DNA of 32,570 nt from an uncultured Thermomicrobiales bacterium (lineage in GTDB: Bacteria; Chloroflexota; Chloroflexia; Thermomicrobiales; UBA6265), in assembly GCA_902806405.1 (NCBI GenBank), contig CADCWL010000078.1:1-32570 (forward strand). Direction: 5' to 3'. Position numbers and translations under genes: made by a program. The notes below the pieces were generated by a model. The model saw only the letters and a list, made by a program, of their open reading frames with translations. It was not told the origin of the DNA and made no database searches. The first letter of the stretch is position 1, and each line of letters begins with the position of its first letter. Shown piece by piece: positions 15,913 to 23,448 of this stretch.

Positions 15913-16248
15913 ATGGGTGTCGCGACCGACATGCGCAAGCTCGCCTCGGAGCGCGGCGACGCGAACCTGGAGTTCGCCGACGGCGGCTACCGCCTCTCCC
16001 TCAACCCGATCGAGAGCCGCTTCGACGAGCTCGGCTTCATCCTCTGGCGGGACGAGGCGGGCGGCCCGGTGCCGGTCGCGGTCGGCCGTGCCGTCGGCGA
16101 CCACCTGATCTTCGACGACGACCCGGAGGCCGGGGCCGGCGGCGGCCGGGGTAACGTCACGACCGTGATCGCGTCGCTGATCGCGGGGCAGCCCATCTCC
16201 GTCCTCGGCGGCGGCGGCAACGAGCGGGCCATCCCGACCGCTACCTAG
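15913..16248 (+). CDS. Hypothetical small protein, 111 residues
   Basis: ATG at 15913 follows GGAGGAGATCGAA, an ideal ribosome site, and third positions are strongly G/C, so this is a real gene. I do not recognise the family. It reads as a soluble alpha/beta protein: an amphipathic N-terminal helix (MRKLASERGDAN), a likely beta-strand pair (YRLSLNPIESRFDELGFILWRD), a hydrophilic acidic stretch and a Gly-rich end (SVLGGGGNERA). No cysteines, no membrane segment and no signal peptide. It lies 190 bases after pcm and 172 bases before the interrupted cyanophycinase gene, on the same strand; no functional link can be drawn. Confidence 0.7.
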   Translation: MGVATDMRKLASERGDANLEFADGGYRLSLNPIESRFDELGFILWRDEAGGPVPVAVGRAVGDHLIFDDDPEAGAGGGRGNVTTVIASLIAGQPISVLGGGGNERAIPTAT

Positions 16249-16420
16249 CGCGTCCCCGTCCCCATCCCGTCGCGGATCGCGCCCGGGCGGTGCCCGTCGC
16301 CGGCAGACGTACCCGACCTTCCACGACCCACCATCGATCCGCGGCATGGCCCGCGCCTCGACGGTTTGTCGTTTACCCGCTCGGCCAGCGCCGGCGGAGA
16401 CACGAGGAGAAACCCAAGCC

Positions 16421-17278
16421 GTGGCAAGACGCACCGATGAGCGGCCGCCCGTCCCGGCACAAAGGGAGGGTCGGCCGAGCCGACGAGGCGTGATCATGCC
16501 CGTCGGCGGTGCGGAGGAGAAGTCGACCGAAGGGGCAATCTTGGGCAAATTTGTCGAGCTGGCGGGCGGAGCGTCGGGGCGGGTGGCGATCATCCCGACG
16601 GCGTCGGCCGAGCCGGACGCCGGGGAGAACTACCGGGAGCTGTTCCGGGAGATGGGCGTCGGGCAGGTCGAGATCGTCCGTACCGAGCGTCGCGAGGACG
16701 CCAATGGCACGGTGGGTGTGGAGCCGTTGCGGGCGGCCACCGGCATCTACATCACCGGCGGGGACCAGGCCCGTCTCGTCTCGATCATGGCGGGGACGGT
16801 GGCGATGGAGTGCATCCGCGAGCGCCACGCCGCCGGCGCCGTCGTCGCCGGCACCTCCGCCGGTGCTTCAATCCTCGGGTCCCACATGATGTCCGGCGGC
16901 CTTGGCACGGAGGCGCCCCGGAAGGGGATGACCGAGATGGTGGCCGGCTTCGGTCTGCTCTAGGACGTCATCGTCGATCAGCACTTCAACCAGCGGGGCA
17001 GAATCGGGCGCCTGCTGGTGCTCTACGCCGCCAACCCGGGGCTGCTCTCGCTCGGCATCGACGAGGACACCGCGGCGGTGCTCGACCCGGACGGCGTGCT
17101 GGAGGTGATCGGCCGGAACAGCATCACGGTCCTCGACGGGCGCACGGTCGTCTCCAACTACTACGACATCGACGACGGCGAGGTGGTCACCGTCACCGGC
17201 TCGTCCCTCCACGTTCTTGGCCCCGGCCACCACTTCGACCTCAAGCTGCGCCAGGTTGTAGACGTTCACGCCGCGTAG
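16421..17278 (+). pseudogene. cphB: Cyanophycinase family peptidase interrupted by in-frame TAG
   Basis: A 285-codon reading frame for a cyanophycinase (peptidase S51 family), which cleaves the Arg-Asp storage polymer cyanophycin to dipeptides. Start GTG 16421 follows AGGAGAAAC. Motifs: MPVGGAEEKS (26-35), ITGGDQARL (111-119) and the nucleophile elbow AGTSAGAS with Ser146. The C-terminal part carries VDQHFNQRGRIGRLL and a full family ending. Codon 181 (16961-16963) is TAG within GFGLL-stop-DVIVDQHF; the frame on both sides is the same and no bases are lost, so a single substitution (for instance GAG to TAG) explains it. Other genes here end with TAG, so general TAG recoding is excluded. Either a young nonsense mutation or a base error. 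No cyanophycin synthetase is in the window. Confidence 0.85.
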
Positions 17279-17358
17279 GGCGCGGGGGACGCGGCCGTCG
17301 GCCGTCGACCCGGCCCGTCGGTACCCCCACCCGTTGCGCTCCTCAGGCGATCCCGTCC

Positions 17359-17404
17359 GGACGCCCAACTGGGCGGCCCCCGTGGGCCGCCCAAATGGGC
17401 GTCC
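17359..17404. terminator. Large two-way terminator hairpin
   Basis: A 21-bp stem (17359-17379 with 17384-17404) with only a 2-nt mismatch in the middle and a CCGT loop. It lies between the convergent cyanophycinase (ends 17278) and MarR (ends 17585) genes, so it can end both transcripts. The rest of the 306-base gap holds no gene. Confidence 0.6.
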
Positions 17405-17584
17405 GCTCACGCCTCGTCGACGCGCCGCCGGTCGAGCTTCGTCGGGCCGGAGGGTGGGTCGGAGGAGCGCGACGACGGGTCCTCACCGAGTGAGACCGAA
17501 GGGCACCGGGACCGTCGACTCCGGACCGGGCCCCCGCTTGACGCATCGGAAATGGGCCGGACGCGGGCGTGCCAGCGGACGGCG

Positions 17585-18055
17585 CTATCGTCCGTCAGCG
17601 GCCCCATCGCGCACCCGGCCCAGGGCCGCGGTCACGGTCCGCATCTCGTCGTCGCTCAGGTGACGGGCGAAGTGGGCGGCGATGCCGCGGGCGTAGGTCG
17701 GCCAGATCCGCCGCAGCGTTGCCTCCCCCTCGTCGGTCAGCACCGCGAAGGCGCCACGGCGGTCGTCCGGGCACGGCTCGCGGCGGAGCAGACCGGCCCG
17801 CTCCAGACGGTCGACCATCCGGGTGAGGCCGCTGCGGCTCAGCACCACCCTATCCGCTAGCTCGTGGAGCCGCAGTCGCCCGTCCGCGCTTTCCGAGAGC
17901 GGCACCAGGATGTCGTACCACGCCAGGGGGATTAGGCCCGCCGACGCGAGGTCGCGCTCGATGGCGCCGATCGCCGCCGCGTGCGCGGTCAGGAAAGCAC
18001 GCCACGCCGCGAGGCGCGTCTCGTCGAGGGGCTCGTCCGCGGCGCGCTCTTCCAT
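17585..18055 (-). CDS. MarR family transcriptional regulator
   Basis: A 156-residue winged-helix regulator of the MarR family, dimeric DNA-binding proteins that are usually released from DNA by phenolic or oxidising ligands. The wing-helix domain covers about 57-110: LRLHELADRVVLSRSGLTRMVDRLERAGLL with recognition helix 73-85 and the wing PDDRRGAFAVLT (96-107). One cysteine (Cys95) precedes the wing. N- and C-terminal helices form the dimer interface. ATG at 18055 is chosen; the open frame continues upstream but through the intergenic operators. It is divergent from the DoxX gene, and two palindromes lie between them, so it probably represses doxX and itself. Confidence 0.9.
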   Translation of the reverse strand: MEERAADEPLDETRLAAWRAFLTAHAAAIGAIERDLASAGLIPLAWYDILVPLSESADGRLRLHELADRVVLSRSGLTRMVDRLERAGLLRREPCPDDRRGAFAVLTDEGEATLRRIWPTYARGIAAHFARHLSDDEMRTVTAALGRVRDGAADGR

Positions 18056-18079
18056 GACGAAAGCGTACCCCGAAAGTGG

Positions 18080-18132
18080 TTGACGTTGCAACGACGTGAT
18101 GATACGCTGTCGGCAAATGGTTGCAAATGCAA
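18080..18132 (+). promoter_or_regulatory. doxX promoter with two palindromic operator candidates
   Basis: TTGACG (18080-18085), 17 bases, TACGCT (18103-18108) forms a sigma70-like promoter toward doxX. A perfect palindrome CGTTGCAACG (18084-18093) overlaps the -35 and spacer; a second site TTGCA-AA-TGCAA (18121-18132) lies at the expected transcript start. Both share the TTGCA half-site and their centres are 38 bases apart. They are good candidates for binding by the neighbouring MarR protein. Confidence 0.6.
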
Positions 18133-18170
18133 TCGGTGTACGAACAATTACCACAGAGAGGTTCAGCGTA

Positions 18171-18692
18171 ATGGACACCGGCCCGTTGATCCTCCGCCTC
18201 GTCGTCGGGCTCCTGCTCGTCGGCCACGGCGTCCAGAAGCTGTTCGGCCGGTTCGGCGGCTACGGATTGGCCGGCACCGGCGGCTACCTCGCCGGGCTCG
18301 GCTACCGCCCCGGGGTGCCCTTCGCCCTCCTGGCGGGGGTCTCCGAGCAGGGCAGCGGCCTTCTTCTCGCGCTCGGCCTTGGCACCCCCGTTGCCGGGGC
18401 GCTGCTGGTGGCGACGATGGTTAATGTCTACGCCGGACATGCCGGTAAGGGGCCGTGGAACAGCGACGGCGGCTGGGAGCTGCCACTCCTCTACGCCCTG
18501 GTCGGCGCCGCCCTCGCCTTCACCGGCGCCGGCGCGTTCTCCCTCGACGCCGCGCTCGGCTGGGACCTCACCGGGAACGGCTGGGGCGCGGCCGCAACCT
18601 CCGCCGGGCTCGCGGCGGGCCTGACCACCCTCCTCACCCGGCACCGAGCCGACCCGGTCGACACCGGACGGACGGACGTGGCGACGGCGTAG
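18171..18692 (+). CDS. DoxX family membrane protein
   Basis: A 173-residue inner-membrane protein with four helices. The DoxX signature is clear: LILRLVVGLLLVGHGVQKLFG (residues 6-26) with the conserved G-H-G-x-QK, then GVSEQGSGLLLALGLGTPVAGALL and MVNVYAGHAGKGPW. DoxX proteins are linked to quinone or thiosulfate redox and to thiol stress; the exact reaction is not established for this branch. ATG 18171 has an AGAGAGG ribosome site. Its promoter region carries probable MarR operators and the MarR gene is divergent, a common arrangement for inducible DoxX genes responding to quinones or electrophiles. Confidence 0.9.
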   Translation: MDTGPLILRLVVGLLLVGHGVQKLFGRFGGYGLAGTGGYLAGLGYRPGVPFALLAGVSEQGSGLLLALGLGTPVAGALLVATMVNVYAGHAGKGPWNSDGGWELPLLYALVGAALAFTGAGAFSLDAALGWDLTGNGWGAAATSAGLAAGLTTLLTRHRADPVDTGRTDVATA

Positions 18693-18759
18693 GCCGCGCC
18701 GCCCTCGACACCACAGCTTGAGCGCGCCCAGTCGACCGTTCGATTCGAGGAGGTCTGTC

Positions 18760-19338
18760 GTGCCCGATTTCGCCCCGGTCAACGCCTACGCGATCCCGAT
18801 GGACCGCTTCGTTCGGAAGTGGAACCCGACGCCGGACGAGCTGGCCTGCCTCACGGACGAGTCCATCGACGCCTTCCTGGCGCTGCTGGCCGCCGCCGCC
18901 GACGCCGACGTCGTCTTCGTCCCCGACGACCCCGAGGCGGAGGACGCCGCCGCTGCCGATCCGGGCGAGCGCGGCCTCGCCTGGACGGTCGCCCACAACG
19001 TGGTCCACGCCACCGCCTCCGGCGAGGAGTACGCGGCGGTGGCGGCGGAGTTGGCGCGCGGCGTCGACTTCCATGGCCGCCCCCGCTACGAGACGCCGTG
19101 GCGGGCCGTGACCACCGTCGCCCGATGCCGGGAGCGCCTCGAGGAAAGCCGGCGCATCCGTCTCGCCAGCCTCCGGATGTGGCCGGACGCGCCGGACCTC
19201 GACAAGGGGTACGCGCCGTGGAAGCGGTCCGGCTGGGTTAACGCCCAGGGCATCTTCGCCTGGGGACTCGCCCACGACCAGAGCCATCACGCCCAGGTGA
19301 GCAAGGTCCTCGGGCAGGCGCGGGCGGCCCGCCCGTAG
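18760..19338 (+). CDS. DinB/YfiT-like four-helix metal protein
   Basis: A 192-residue protein of the DinB/mycothiol-dependent superfamily: four-helix bundle with three metal-binding histidines, seen here in VAHNVVHAT (about 84-92) and GLAHDQSHHAQVSKVL at the C-terminus. Members often act as thiol-dependent transferases or isomerases, or have unknown roles. Start GTG 18760 follows AGGAGGTC. It stands 67 bases after doxX in the same direction and may share its transcript; thiol chemistry would fit with MarR-DoxX, but this is inference. Confidence 0.75.
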   Translation: MPDFAPVNAYAIPMDRFVRKWNPTPDELACLTDESIDAFLALLAAAADADVVFVPDDPEAEDAAAADPGERGLAWTVAHNVVHATASGEEYAAVAAELARGVDFHGRPRYETPWRAVTTVARCRERLEESRRIRLASLRMWPDAPDLDKGYAPWKRSGWVNAQGIFAWGLAHDQSHHAQVSKVLGQARAARP

Positions 19339-19372
19339 CGCCCCGCTCCCGGGCCGGCGTGGCGGTGGGGCG
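19339..19372. terminator. Possible hairpin between convergent genes
   Basis: A 6-bp stem CGCCCC/GGGGCG (19339-19344 with 19367-19372) fills the 40-base gap between the DinB-like gene and the oppositely directed XRE-cupin gene. Weak; chosen mainly from position. Confidence 0.25.
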
Positions 19373-19378
19373 TCGGCT

Positions 19379-19945
19379 TCAGGTGCCCCGCCGGTCGCGT
19401 CCGCCGTCGATCAGCAGGACGTAGGCGCAGGGATCGTCCGCCGGGTTGCGGAAGCCGTGGCGGACGTCGGCCCGAAACCAGAGCGAGTCGCCGGTGGCCA
19501 GGGAGAGCCGCCGGTCGCCGACGCGGCAGTCGAGCGCGCCGCGGACCACCGTCAGTTGCTCCACGACCCCTGGCCGGTGCGGCGGGAAGTCGCCCGTGTC
19601 GGCCCCGGGCGGGAGGTCGTACCAGAGCACCTCCAGGCCGCGCCGCTGCATCGCCGGCGAGAGGGCGTGGCGCGCGACGCCGGAGCCGGGATCGAGCAGC
19701 GTCCGCCGCGCCGCCGCGCGAACGACCTCCACCTCGCCCGCGGGCGGCGCCGGCTCGCCGAGGAGCGCGGAGACGGTGCAGCCGAGACCCGCCGCGATCT
19801 GCGCGACCACCCGGATCGTCGGATTCTTCGCCCCCCGCTCGATCTCGGAGAGCATCGCCCGGCTGACGCCGCTGCGGGTGGTCAGGCCGTCGAGGGTCAA
19901 TCCCAACCCGACGCGGCGAGACCGGATCTCGTCCCCCAGCTCCAT
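19379..19945 (-). CDS. XRE-cupin transcriptional regulator
   Basis: A 188-residue repressor with an N-terminal Cro/C1 helix-turn-helix (residues 4-62; LTLDGLTTRSGVSRAMLSEIERGAKNPTI, typical of the SutR/PuuR-like group) and a C-terminal cupin domain (about 105-185; HRPGVVEQLTVVRGALDCRVGD, then GDSLWFRADVRHGFRNPAD) that senses a small ligand. ATG 19945. It is divergent from RidA-EamA, and an almost perfect palindrome covers the promoter in between (20007-20022), so it likely controls both directions. Ligands of relatives include amino acids and polyamines, which would match RidA and an EamA exporter. Confidence 0.9.
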   Translation of the reverse strand: MELGDEIRSRRVGLGLTLDGLTTRSGVSRAMLSEIERGAKNPTIRVVAQIAAGLGCTVSALLGEPAPPAGEVEVVRAAARRTLLDPGSGVARHALSPAMQRRGLEVLWYDLPPGADTGDFPPHRPGVVEQLTVVRGALDCRVGDRRLSLATGDSLWFRADVRHGFRNPADDPCAYVLLIDGGRDRRGT

Positions 19946-20006
19946 CGATACCCCTGACCCTCCGGCGCGGGGACGACCATCGGCCCCGTGCCGGCGTAGA
20001 CGGAGA

Positions 20007-20022
20007 TTCTGCTATAGTAGAA
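20007..20022 (+). promoter_or_regulatory. Operator palindrome over the ridA-eamA promoter
   Basis: TTCTGCTATAGTAGAA, 16 bp with one mismatched pair, contains TATAGT (20013-20018) as a near-consensus -10 for the plus strand. No good -35 is visible. It stands 61 bases from the XRE-cupin start and 69 bases before the RidA start, in AT-richer sequence. Probable binding site of the XRE-cupin regulator. Confidence 0.55.
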
Positions 20023-20024
20023 CC

Positions 20025-20063
20025 GTGGATGATCTGGTAGATGGCCGCCTGCGCTTATGGTAG
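20025..20063 (+). CDS. Possible leaderless 12-codon leader peptide
   Basis: GTG at 20025 lies seven bases after the -10 TATAGT, where a transcript could start directly on the codon. It reads VDDLVDGRLRLW and ends with TAG at 20061. It could be a leader peptide in the ridA mRNA or chance. No attenuator hairpin was found after it. Confidence 0.2.
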   Translation: MDDLVDGRLRLW

Positions 20064-20091
20064 CCGGATCACCGGGCCGGGAGCATCAGCG

Positions 20092-20535
20092 GTGGATCGA
20101 ACGTCCGCGCCCGATCTGGCTCGCCTTGCCGACGGGGATCGGGAGGGGACCCATCCGGCAAGCCCCGACACCGGTGCCACCGACCGCCTCGCTGACGCCG
20201 GCGGCGGCCGCACCGGCGCCGCGGTCTGGATCGCCGGCCAGGTGGCGTGGGACCGCGACGGCCGCCTCGGCGGCGAAGGGGACCACACCGCGCAGGCGGA
20301 CCAACGCGTCGCGAACGTCCGAGCCGTGGTCGAGGCCCCCTGCGGCACGATGGACGATGTCGTCCATCACAACGGGTACGTCATCGACCGGACATTCCGG
20401 GACGCGGTCGACGCTTCCCGCGTCCGCGCCCTTCGGGCGCCGGGGCTGCCCGTCGGCGCGGTCATGGTCCTGACCGGACAGGTCGTGCCGGAGTTTCTGG
20501 TCGAGGTCGACACCGTCGCCGTGCCGCCGCGATGA
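20092..20535 (+). CDS. RidA family (YjgF/YER057c/UK114) enamine/imine deaminase-like protein
   Basis: A 147-residue protein of the RidA superfamily, small trimeric enzymes that hydrolyse reactive imines/enamines from amino-acid metabolism. Family features are WIAGQVAWDRDGRLGGEGDHTAQADQRVANVRAVV (about 45-79) and DDVVHHNGYVIDRTFRD, ending VPEFLVEVDTVA. The catalytic-type Arg expected in a strict RidA (near SR in the RAP...G region) is not in its usual context, so this may be a non-deaminase subfamily. The first 40 residues do not match the usual PTGYSHAV-type N-terminus; a neighbouring frame reads LALPTG in this place, hinting at a frameshift pair. GTG 20092 has a GGGAG site; ATG 20041 is the alternative. 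Its stop overlaps the EamA start (ATGA). Confidence 0.75.
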   Translation: MDRTSAPDLARLADGDREGTHPASPDTGATDRLADAGGGRTGAAVWIAGQVAWDRDGRLGGEGDHTAQADQRVANVRAVVEAPCGTMDDVVHHNGYVIDRTFRDAVDASRVRALRAPGLPVGAVMVLTGQVVPEFLVEVDTVAVPPR

Positions 20536-21485
20536 GTCCGGGACGGGCGGGCGGGCGGAAAGCCGGTCCCGGGGCGGAGGGGTGGGGGGCAGCGTACGGC
20601 TTCCTCGGCGTCCTCGCCTTCAGCCTGACCCTGCCGGCGACGCGGGCGGCGGTGCCGGAGCTCGGCGGGGTCGTCGTCGGGCTGGGGCGGGCGGTCGTCG
20701 CCGCGGCGCTGGCCGGGGCCCTCCTGCTTCTCCTGCGGGAGCGACCACCGGCGCGCCGGCACCGACGGGGGCTGGCGATCGTGGCCCTCGGCGTCGTCAT
20801 CGGCTTTCCGCTCTGCTCGGCCCTGGCGCTCCGCTCCGTGCCCGCCGTCCACGGAGCCGTCGTCGTCGGCCTGTTGCCGGCGGCGACGGCGATCATGGCG
20901 GTGGCACGGGCGGGCGAGCGGCCGCCGCCCGCCTTCTGGTTGGCGAGCGCGGTCGGGGTCGGCGCCGTGCTGGTCTTTGCCGCGGCGCAGGGGGCCGGCC
21001 GCCCTCAACCCGCGGACGGCTTGCTGCTGGCGGCCGTCGTCCTCGGCGCGCTCGGCTACGCGGAAGGAGGACGTCTCGCCCGCGAGATGGGCGGCTGGCG
21101 CGTGATCTGCTGGGCGTTGGTCCTCGCCGGGCCGGTGCTCACCCCGCCGGTGCTGATCGTCGCCGTCCGCGACGGTCTGGACGCCGGGCAGGACGCCTGG
21201 CTCGGCTTTGGCTACGTCTCGCTGGTGAGCATGTTCCTCGGCTTCTTCGCCTGGTACCGAGGGCTGGCGCTCGGCGGGGTGGCGCGGGTCGGCCAGATCC
21301 AGCTGCTGCAGCCGGTGCTGACCCTCGGCTGGGCGGCGCTGCTGCTCGGGGAGGCGGTCGACCGACCGACGCTGCTCGCCTCGGGCTTGGTCATCGGCAG
21401 CGTCGCCCTGACCCGCCTCAGTTGGACCCAGGCCGGGAGCACCCGGCGACGGCTACGCGGCCGCAGCCCCAGGGAGTCCCCCTAA
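20532..21485 (+). CDS. EamA/DMT superfamily transporter (10 helices)
   Basis: A 317-residue inner-membrane protein with two EamA repeats (about 20-145 and 160-305), ten predicted helices in total, like RhaT/YdcZ/RarD-type exporters of amino acids and metabolites. Repeat 1 ends with GAVVVGLLPAATAIMAV and repeat 2 with LQPVLTLGWAALLLGE, both hallmarks of the fold. ATG overlaps the RidA stop codon, indicating translational coupling. With the XRE-cupin regulator and RidA it forms a plausible amino-acid/imine export and detoxification unit; substrate unknown. The stop overlaps the convergent CGNR gene stop by four bases. Confidence 0.88.
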   Translation: MSPGRAGGRKAGPGAEGWGAAYGFLGVLAFSLTLPATRAAVPELGGVVVGLGRAVVAAALAGALLLLLRERPPARRHRRGLAIVALGVVIGFPLCSALALRSVPAVHGAVVVGLLPAATAIMAVARAGERPPPAFWLASAVGVGAVLVFAAAQGAGRPQPADGLLLAAVVLGALGYAEGGRLAREMGGWRVICWALVLAGPVLTPPVLIVAVRDGLDAGQDAWLGFGYVSLVSMFLGFFAWYRGLALGGVARVGQIQLLQPVLTLGWAALLLGEAVDRPTLLASGLVIGSVALTRLSWTQAGSTRRRLRGRSPRESP

Positions 21486-22177
21486 CCCCCCGTCGCGGCC
21501 CCCGGTGGGAGCGCGCTAGCGGCTTTCTCCGCCAGGTGCGATCGGTACCGTGCCGCCGACCGCGCCCGGTTCATGCAGCCGACGCTGCACCAGCGGCGGG
21601 TCGCGCTCTTGGTGGTGTCGTAGAAGAGGAGCACGCAGCGGTCGTTGCTGCAGCGGTGCAGGCGGGCCGGATCCTTGGTCGTCAACAGCTCGAAGGCGGA
21701 GCGGGCGACCGGCAGCAACGTGCCGTCTGGCCCGGTGTCGCGGCTGCCGACGATCGGTCGCAGCGCCCCACCCCCGTCAATCACCACGGCCTGGTAGCCG
21801 GTGGCCAGCACCCGGTTCAGCACCGACAGGTCCGGCGCCGCAATGACGCGTCCGTCCCTCCCATCCGCGACGGCTCCGAAGATCTGCCGCAGGGCCTCCC
21901 GGAGTGCCGTGGCCGCGGGCAGCGCGCCGTCGTCCGGGGAAACGGCCGGGTCCCCTGCACCGCCGAAGGCGTCCGGGTACCGCGCCCTCGCCGCTCGCCA
22001 CCAGGCGGCGAGGGCGTTCGGCGCGTCGAGCAGATCGGTGCGTTTCCCGCGGACGACGACCTCGGTGTTGACCAGGTCCAACGCCAGCGCCTCGCCGACG
22101 AACAGGAAGCCGCCTGCCGTCCCCTCGACCCTCTCGGTCGCCGTTCTCCCCATCGAACCCGCCCCGTCTCCGCCCAT
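21482..22177 (-). CDS. CGNR zinc finger (ABATE) regulator
   Basis: A 231-residue protein of the CGNR/ABATE family of putative stress-responsive regulators. N-terminal ABATE domain (about 23-165) begins GGFLFVGEALALDLVNTE. The C-terminal zinc finger (about 176-215) has the four cysteines C-x4-C and C-x3-C (CSNDRC, then WCSVGCMNRARSAARYR), with CMNR replacing CGNR. Start is ATG 22177 or, better fitting the family, ATG 22153. A -10 TACAAT stands at 22219-22224. It is divergent from the alpha/beta hydrolase gene and may control it. Confidence 0.88.
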   Translation of the reverse strand: MGGDGAGSMGRTATERVEGTAGGFLFVGEALALDLVNTEVVVRGKRTDLLDAPNALAAWWRAARARYPDAFGGAGDPAVSPDDGALPAATALREALRQIFGAVADGRDGRVIAAPDLSVLNRVLATGYQAVVIDGGGALRPIVGSRDTGPDGTLLPVARSAFELLTTKDPARLHRCSNDRCVLLFYDTTKSATRRWCSVGCMNRARSAARYRSHLAEKAASALPPGAATGG

Positions 22178-22218
22178 CCGTCGCGATGGTCCCGTTCAGC
22201 TCCCCGTCGGTTCGCTCC

Positions 22219-22224
22219 ATTGTA
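22219..22224 (-). promoter_or_regulatory. -10 element of the CGNR gene
   Basis: TACAAT on the minus strand, five of six consensus bases, 42-47 bases before the ATG at 22177, in an AT-rich patch. The -35 is weak (CGTCAA-like at 16-17 bases). Confidence 0.45.
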
Positions 22225-22240
22225 CCAATCAAATCATGTA

Positions 22241-22274
22241 TTGACGTGGACATGATCGGTGGTTATGGTCATGT
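22241..22274 (+). promoter_or_regulatory. Promoter of the Tat-exported hydrolase gene with inverted repeat
   Basis: TTGACG (22241-22246), 17 bases, TATGGT (22264-22269) makes a strong sigma70-like promoter. An inverted repeat ACATGA/TCATGT (22250-22255 and 22269-22274, 13 bases apart) spans spacer and -10 and is a repressor-site candidate, perhaps for the divergent CGNR protein. Confidence 0.6.
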
Positions 22275-22334
22275 TCAGGTCTATCGGATTCCAGACGTGG
22301 ATATTTTGAGCGGGACCTATTGGCGCCGAGGGAT

Positions 22335-22374
22335 GGGCAACGAGCGGTCCCGGCGCCGGGACCGCTCGTTGCCC
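22335..22374 (+). repeat. Perfect 40-bp palindrome in the 5' leader
   Basis: Twenty bases (22335-22354) are followed directly by their exact complement (22355-22374). It lies some 60 bases after the promoter and 55 bases before the GTG start, so the mRNA leader would fold into a near-continuous 18-bp stem. It could stop transcription before the gene, protect the mRNA, or mark a boundary. No T-tract follows. Confidence 0.75.
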
Positions 22375-22429
22375 CGACCGACCGCTTTGCCTGAGCCGTC
22401 GCCAGCGATCGAATCGACAGGAGACCTTC

Positions 22430-23428
22430 GTGGGTATCGACCGACTCGACCGCCGCCGCTTCCTTGGGGGAACGGCGGTCTTTGCCGCCGCCGCGTCCGG
22501 CCTCGCCGCCCAGACGGCCCGGCCCGACGCGACCCCGACGGCCGCCCCGGTCGGCTCCCTCGCCCAGCAGACCTTCTACCGAACCGTCCCGGTCGAGGGG
22601 GTCAATGTCTTCTACCGGGAGGCAGGCGACCCCCGGAACCCGACCATCCTGCTCCTCCACGGCTTCCCCTCCTCGTCGCACATGTTCCGCGACCTGATCC
22701 CCCTTCTGGCCGACCGCTTCCACCTGGTCGCCCCCGACTACCCCGGCTTCGGTCGGAGCGATGCCCCAAGCCCGGCCGACTTCGCCTACACCTTCGACCG
22801 TCTGGCCGACGTGGTGGAAGGCTTCCTCTGCGCGCTCGCGATCGATCGCTTCAGCCTCTACGTCCAGGACTACGGCGCGCCGGTCGGCTACCGGCTCGCC
22901 ACCCGTCACCCGGATCGGATCGAGGCGATCGTCAGCCAGAACGGCAACGCATACGGGGAGGGCTTGACGCCGTTCTGGGACCAACTCCGGCCCTATTGGG
23001 CGGATCCGTCTCCAGCGAACGAGGCGCCGTTGCGCGCACTGCTCACCCGCGAGACGACGATCTTTCAGTAAACGGAGGGGTACCGTGACCCCTCGCGAAT
23101 CAGCCCGGACGCGTGGACGACCGACCAATTGTTCCTCGACCGCCCCGGAAACCAGGAGATCCAGCTCGCCCTGTTCTACGACTATCGGACCAACGTCGCG
23201 GCCTATCCCGCCTGGCACGCCTACTTCCGCGAGCGGCGACCGCCCCTGCTCGCGGTCTGGGGCCGGAACGACCCCATCTTCGGCCCGGACGGCGCCCGTG
23301 CTTTTGCCCGCGACCTCCCGGACGCCGAGATTCACCTGCTCGACACCGGCCATTTCGCGTTGGAGGACCACGCTCACGCGATCGGCGGGCACATCGACCG
23401 GTTCTACCGAGACCGGGTCGGCCCCTAG
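22430..23428 (+). pseudogene. Tat-exported alpha/beta hydrolase (haloalkane dehalogenase/epoxide hydrolase-like), interrupted by in-frame TAA
   Basis: GTG 22430 after AGGAGA. The N-terminus RRRFLGGTAVFAAAASG is a twin-arginine signal peptide. The alpha/beta hydrolase fold follows: LLLHGFPSSSHMFRDL (75-90), DYPGFGRSD and the nucleophile elbow VQDYGAPVG with Asp147, as in haloalkane dehalogenases and epoxide hydrolases; acid region WGRNDPIFG and catalytic His in TGHFALEDH near the end. Codon 214 (23069-23071) is TAA in TIFQ-stop-TEGYRDPSRI, where relatives usually have Tyr (FQYTEG); TAC to TAA explains it. Frame is preserved to TAG at 23426-23428. As written it would give a 213-residue protein without the catalytic His. 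Nonsense mutation or base error. Confidence 0.85.
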
Positions 23429-23448
23429 CCCGCTACCGACGGATACCC

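Noticed and set aside
14845-16593. 582-residue minus-strand open frame opposite pcm, the orphan gene and cyanophycinase
   Set aside because: Runs across several well-supported plus-strand genes and has no coherent motif.
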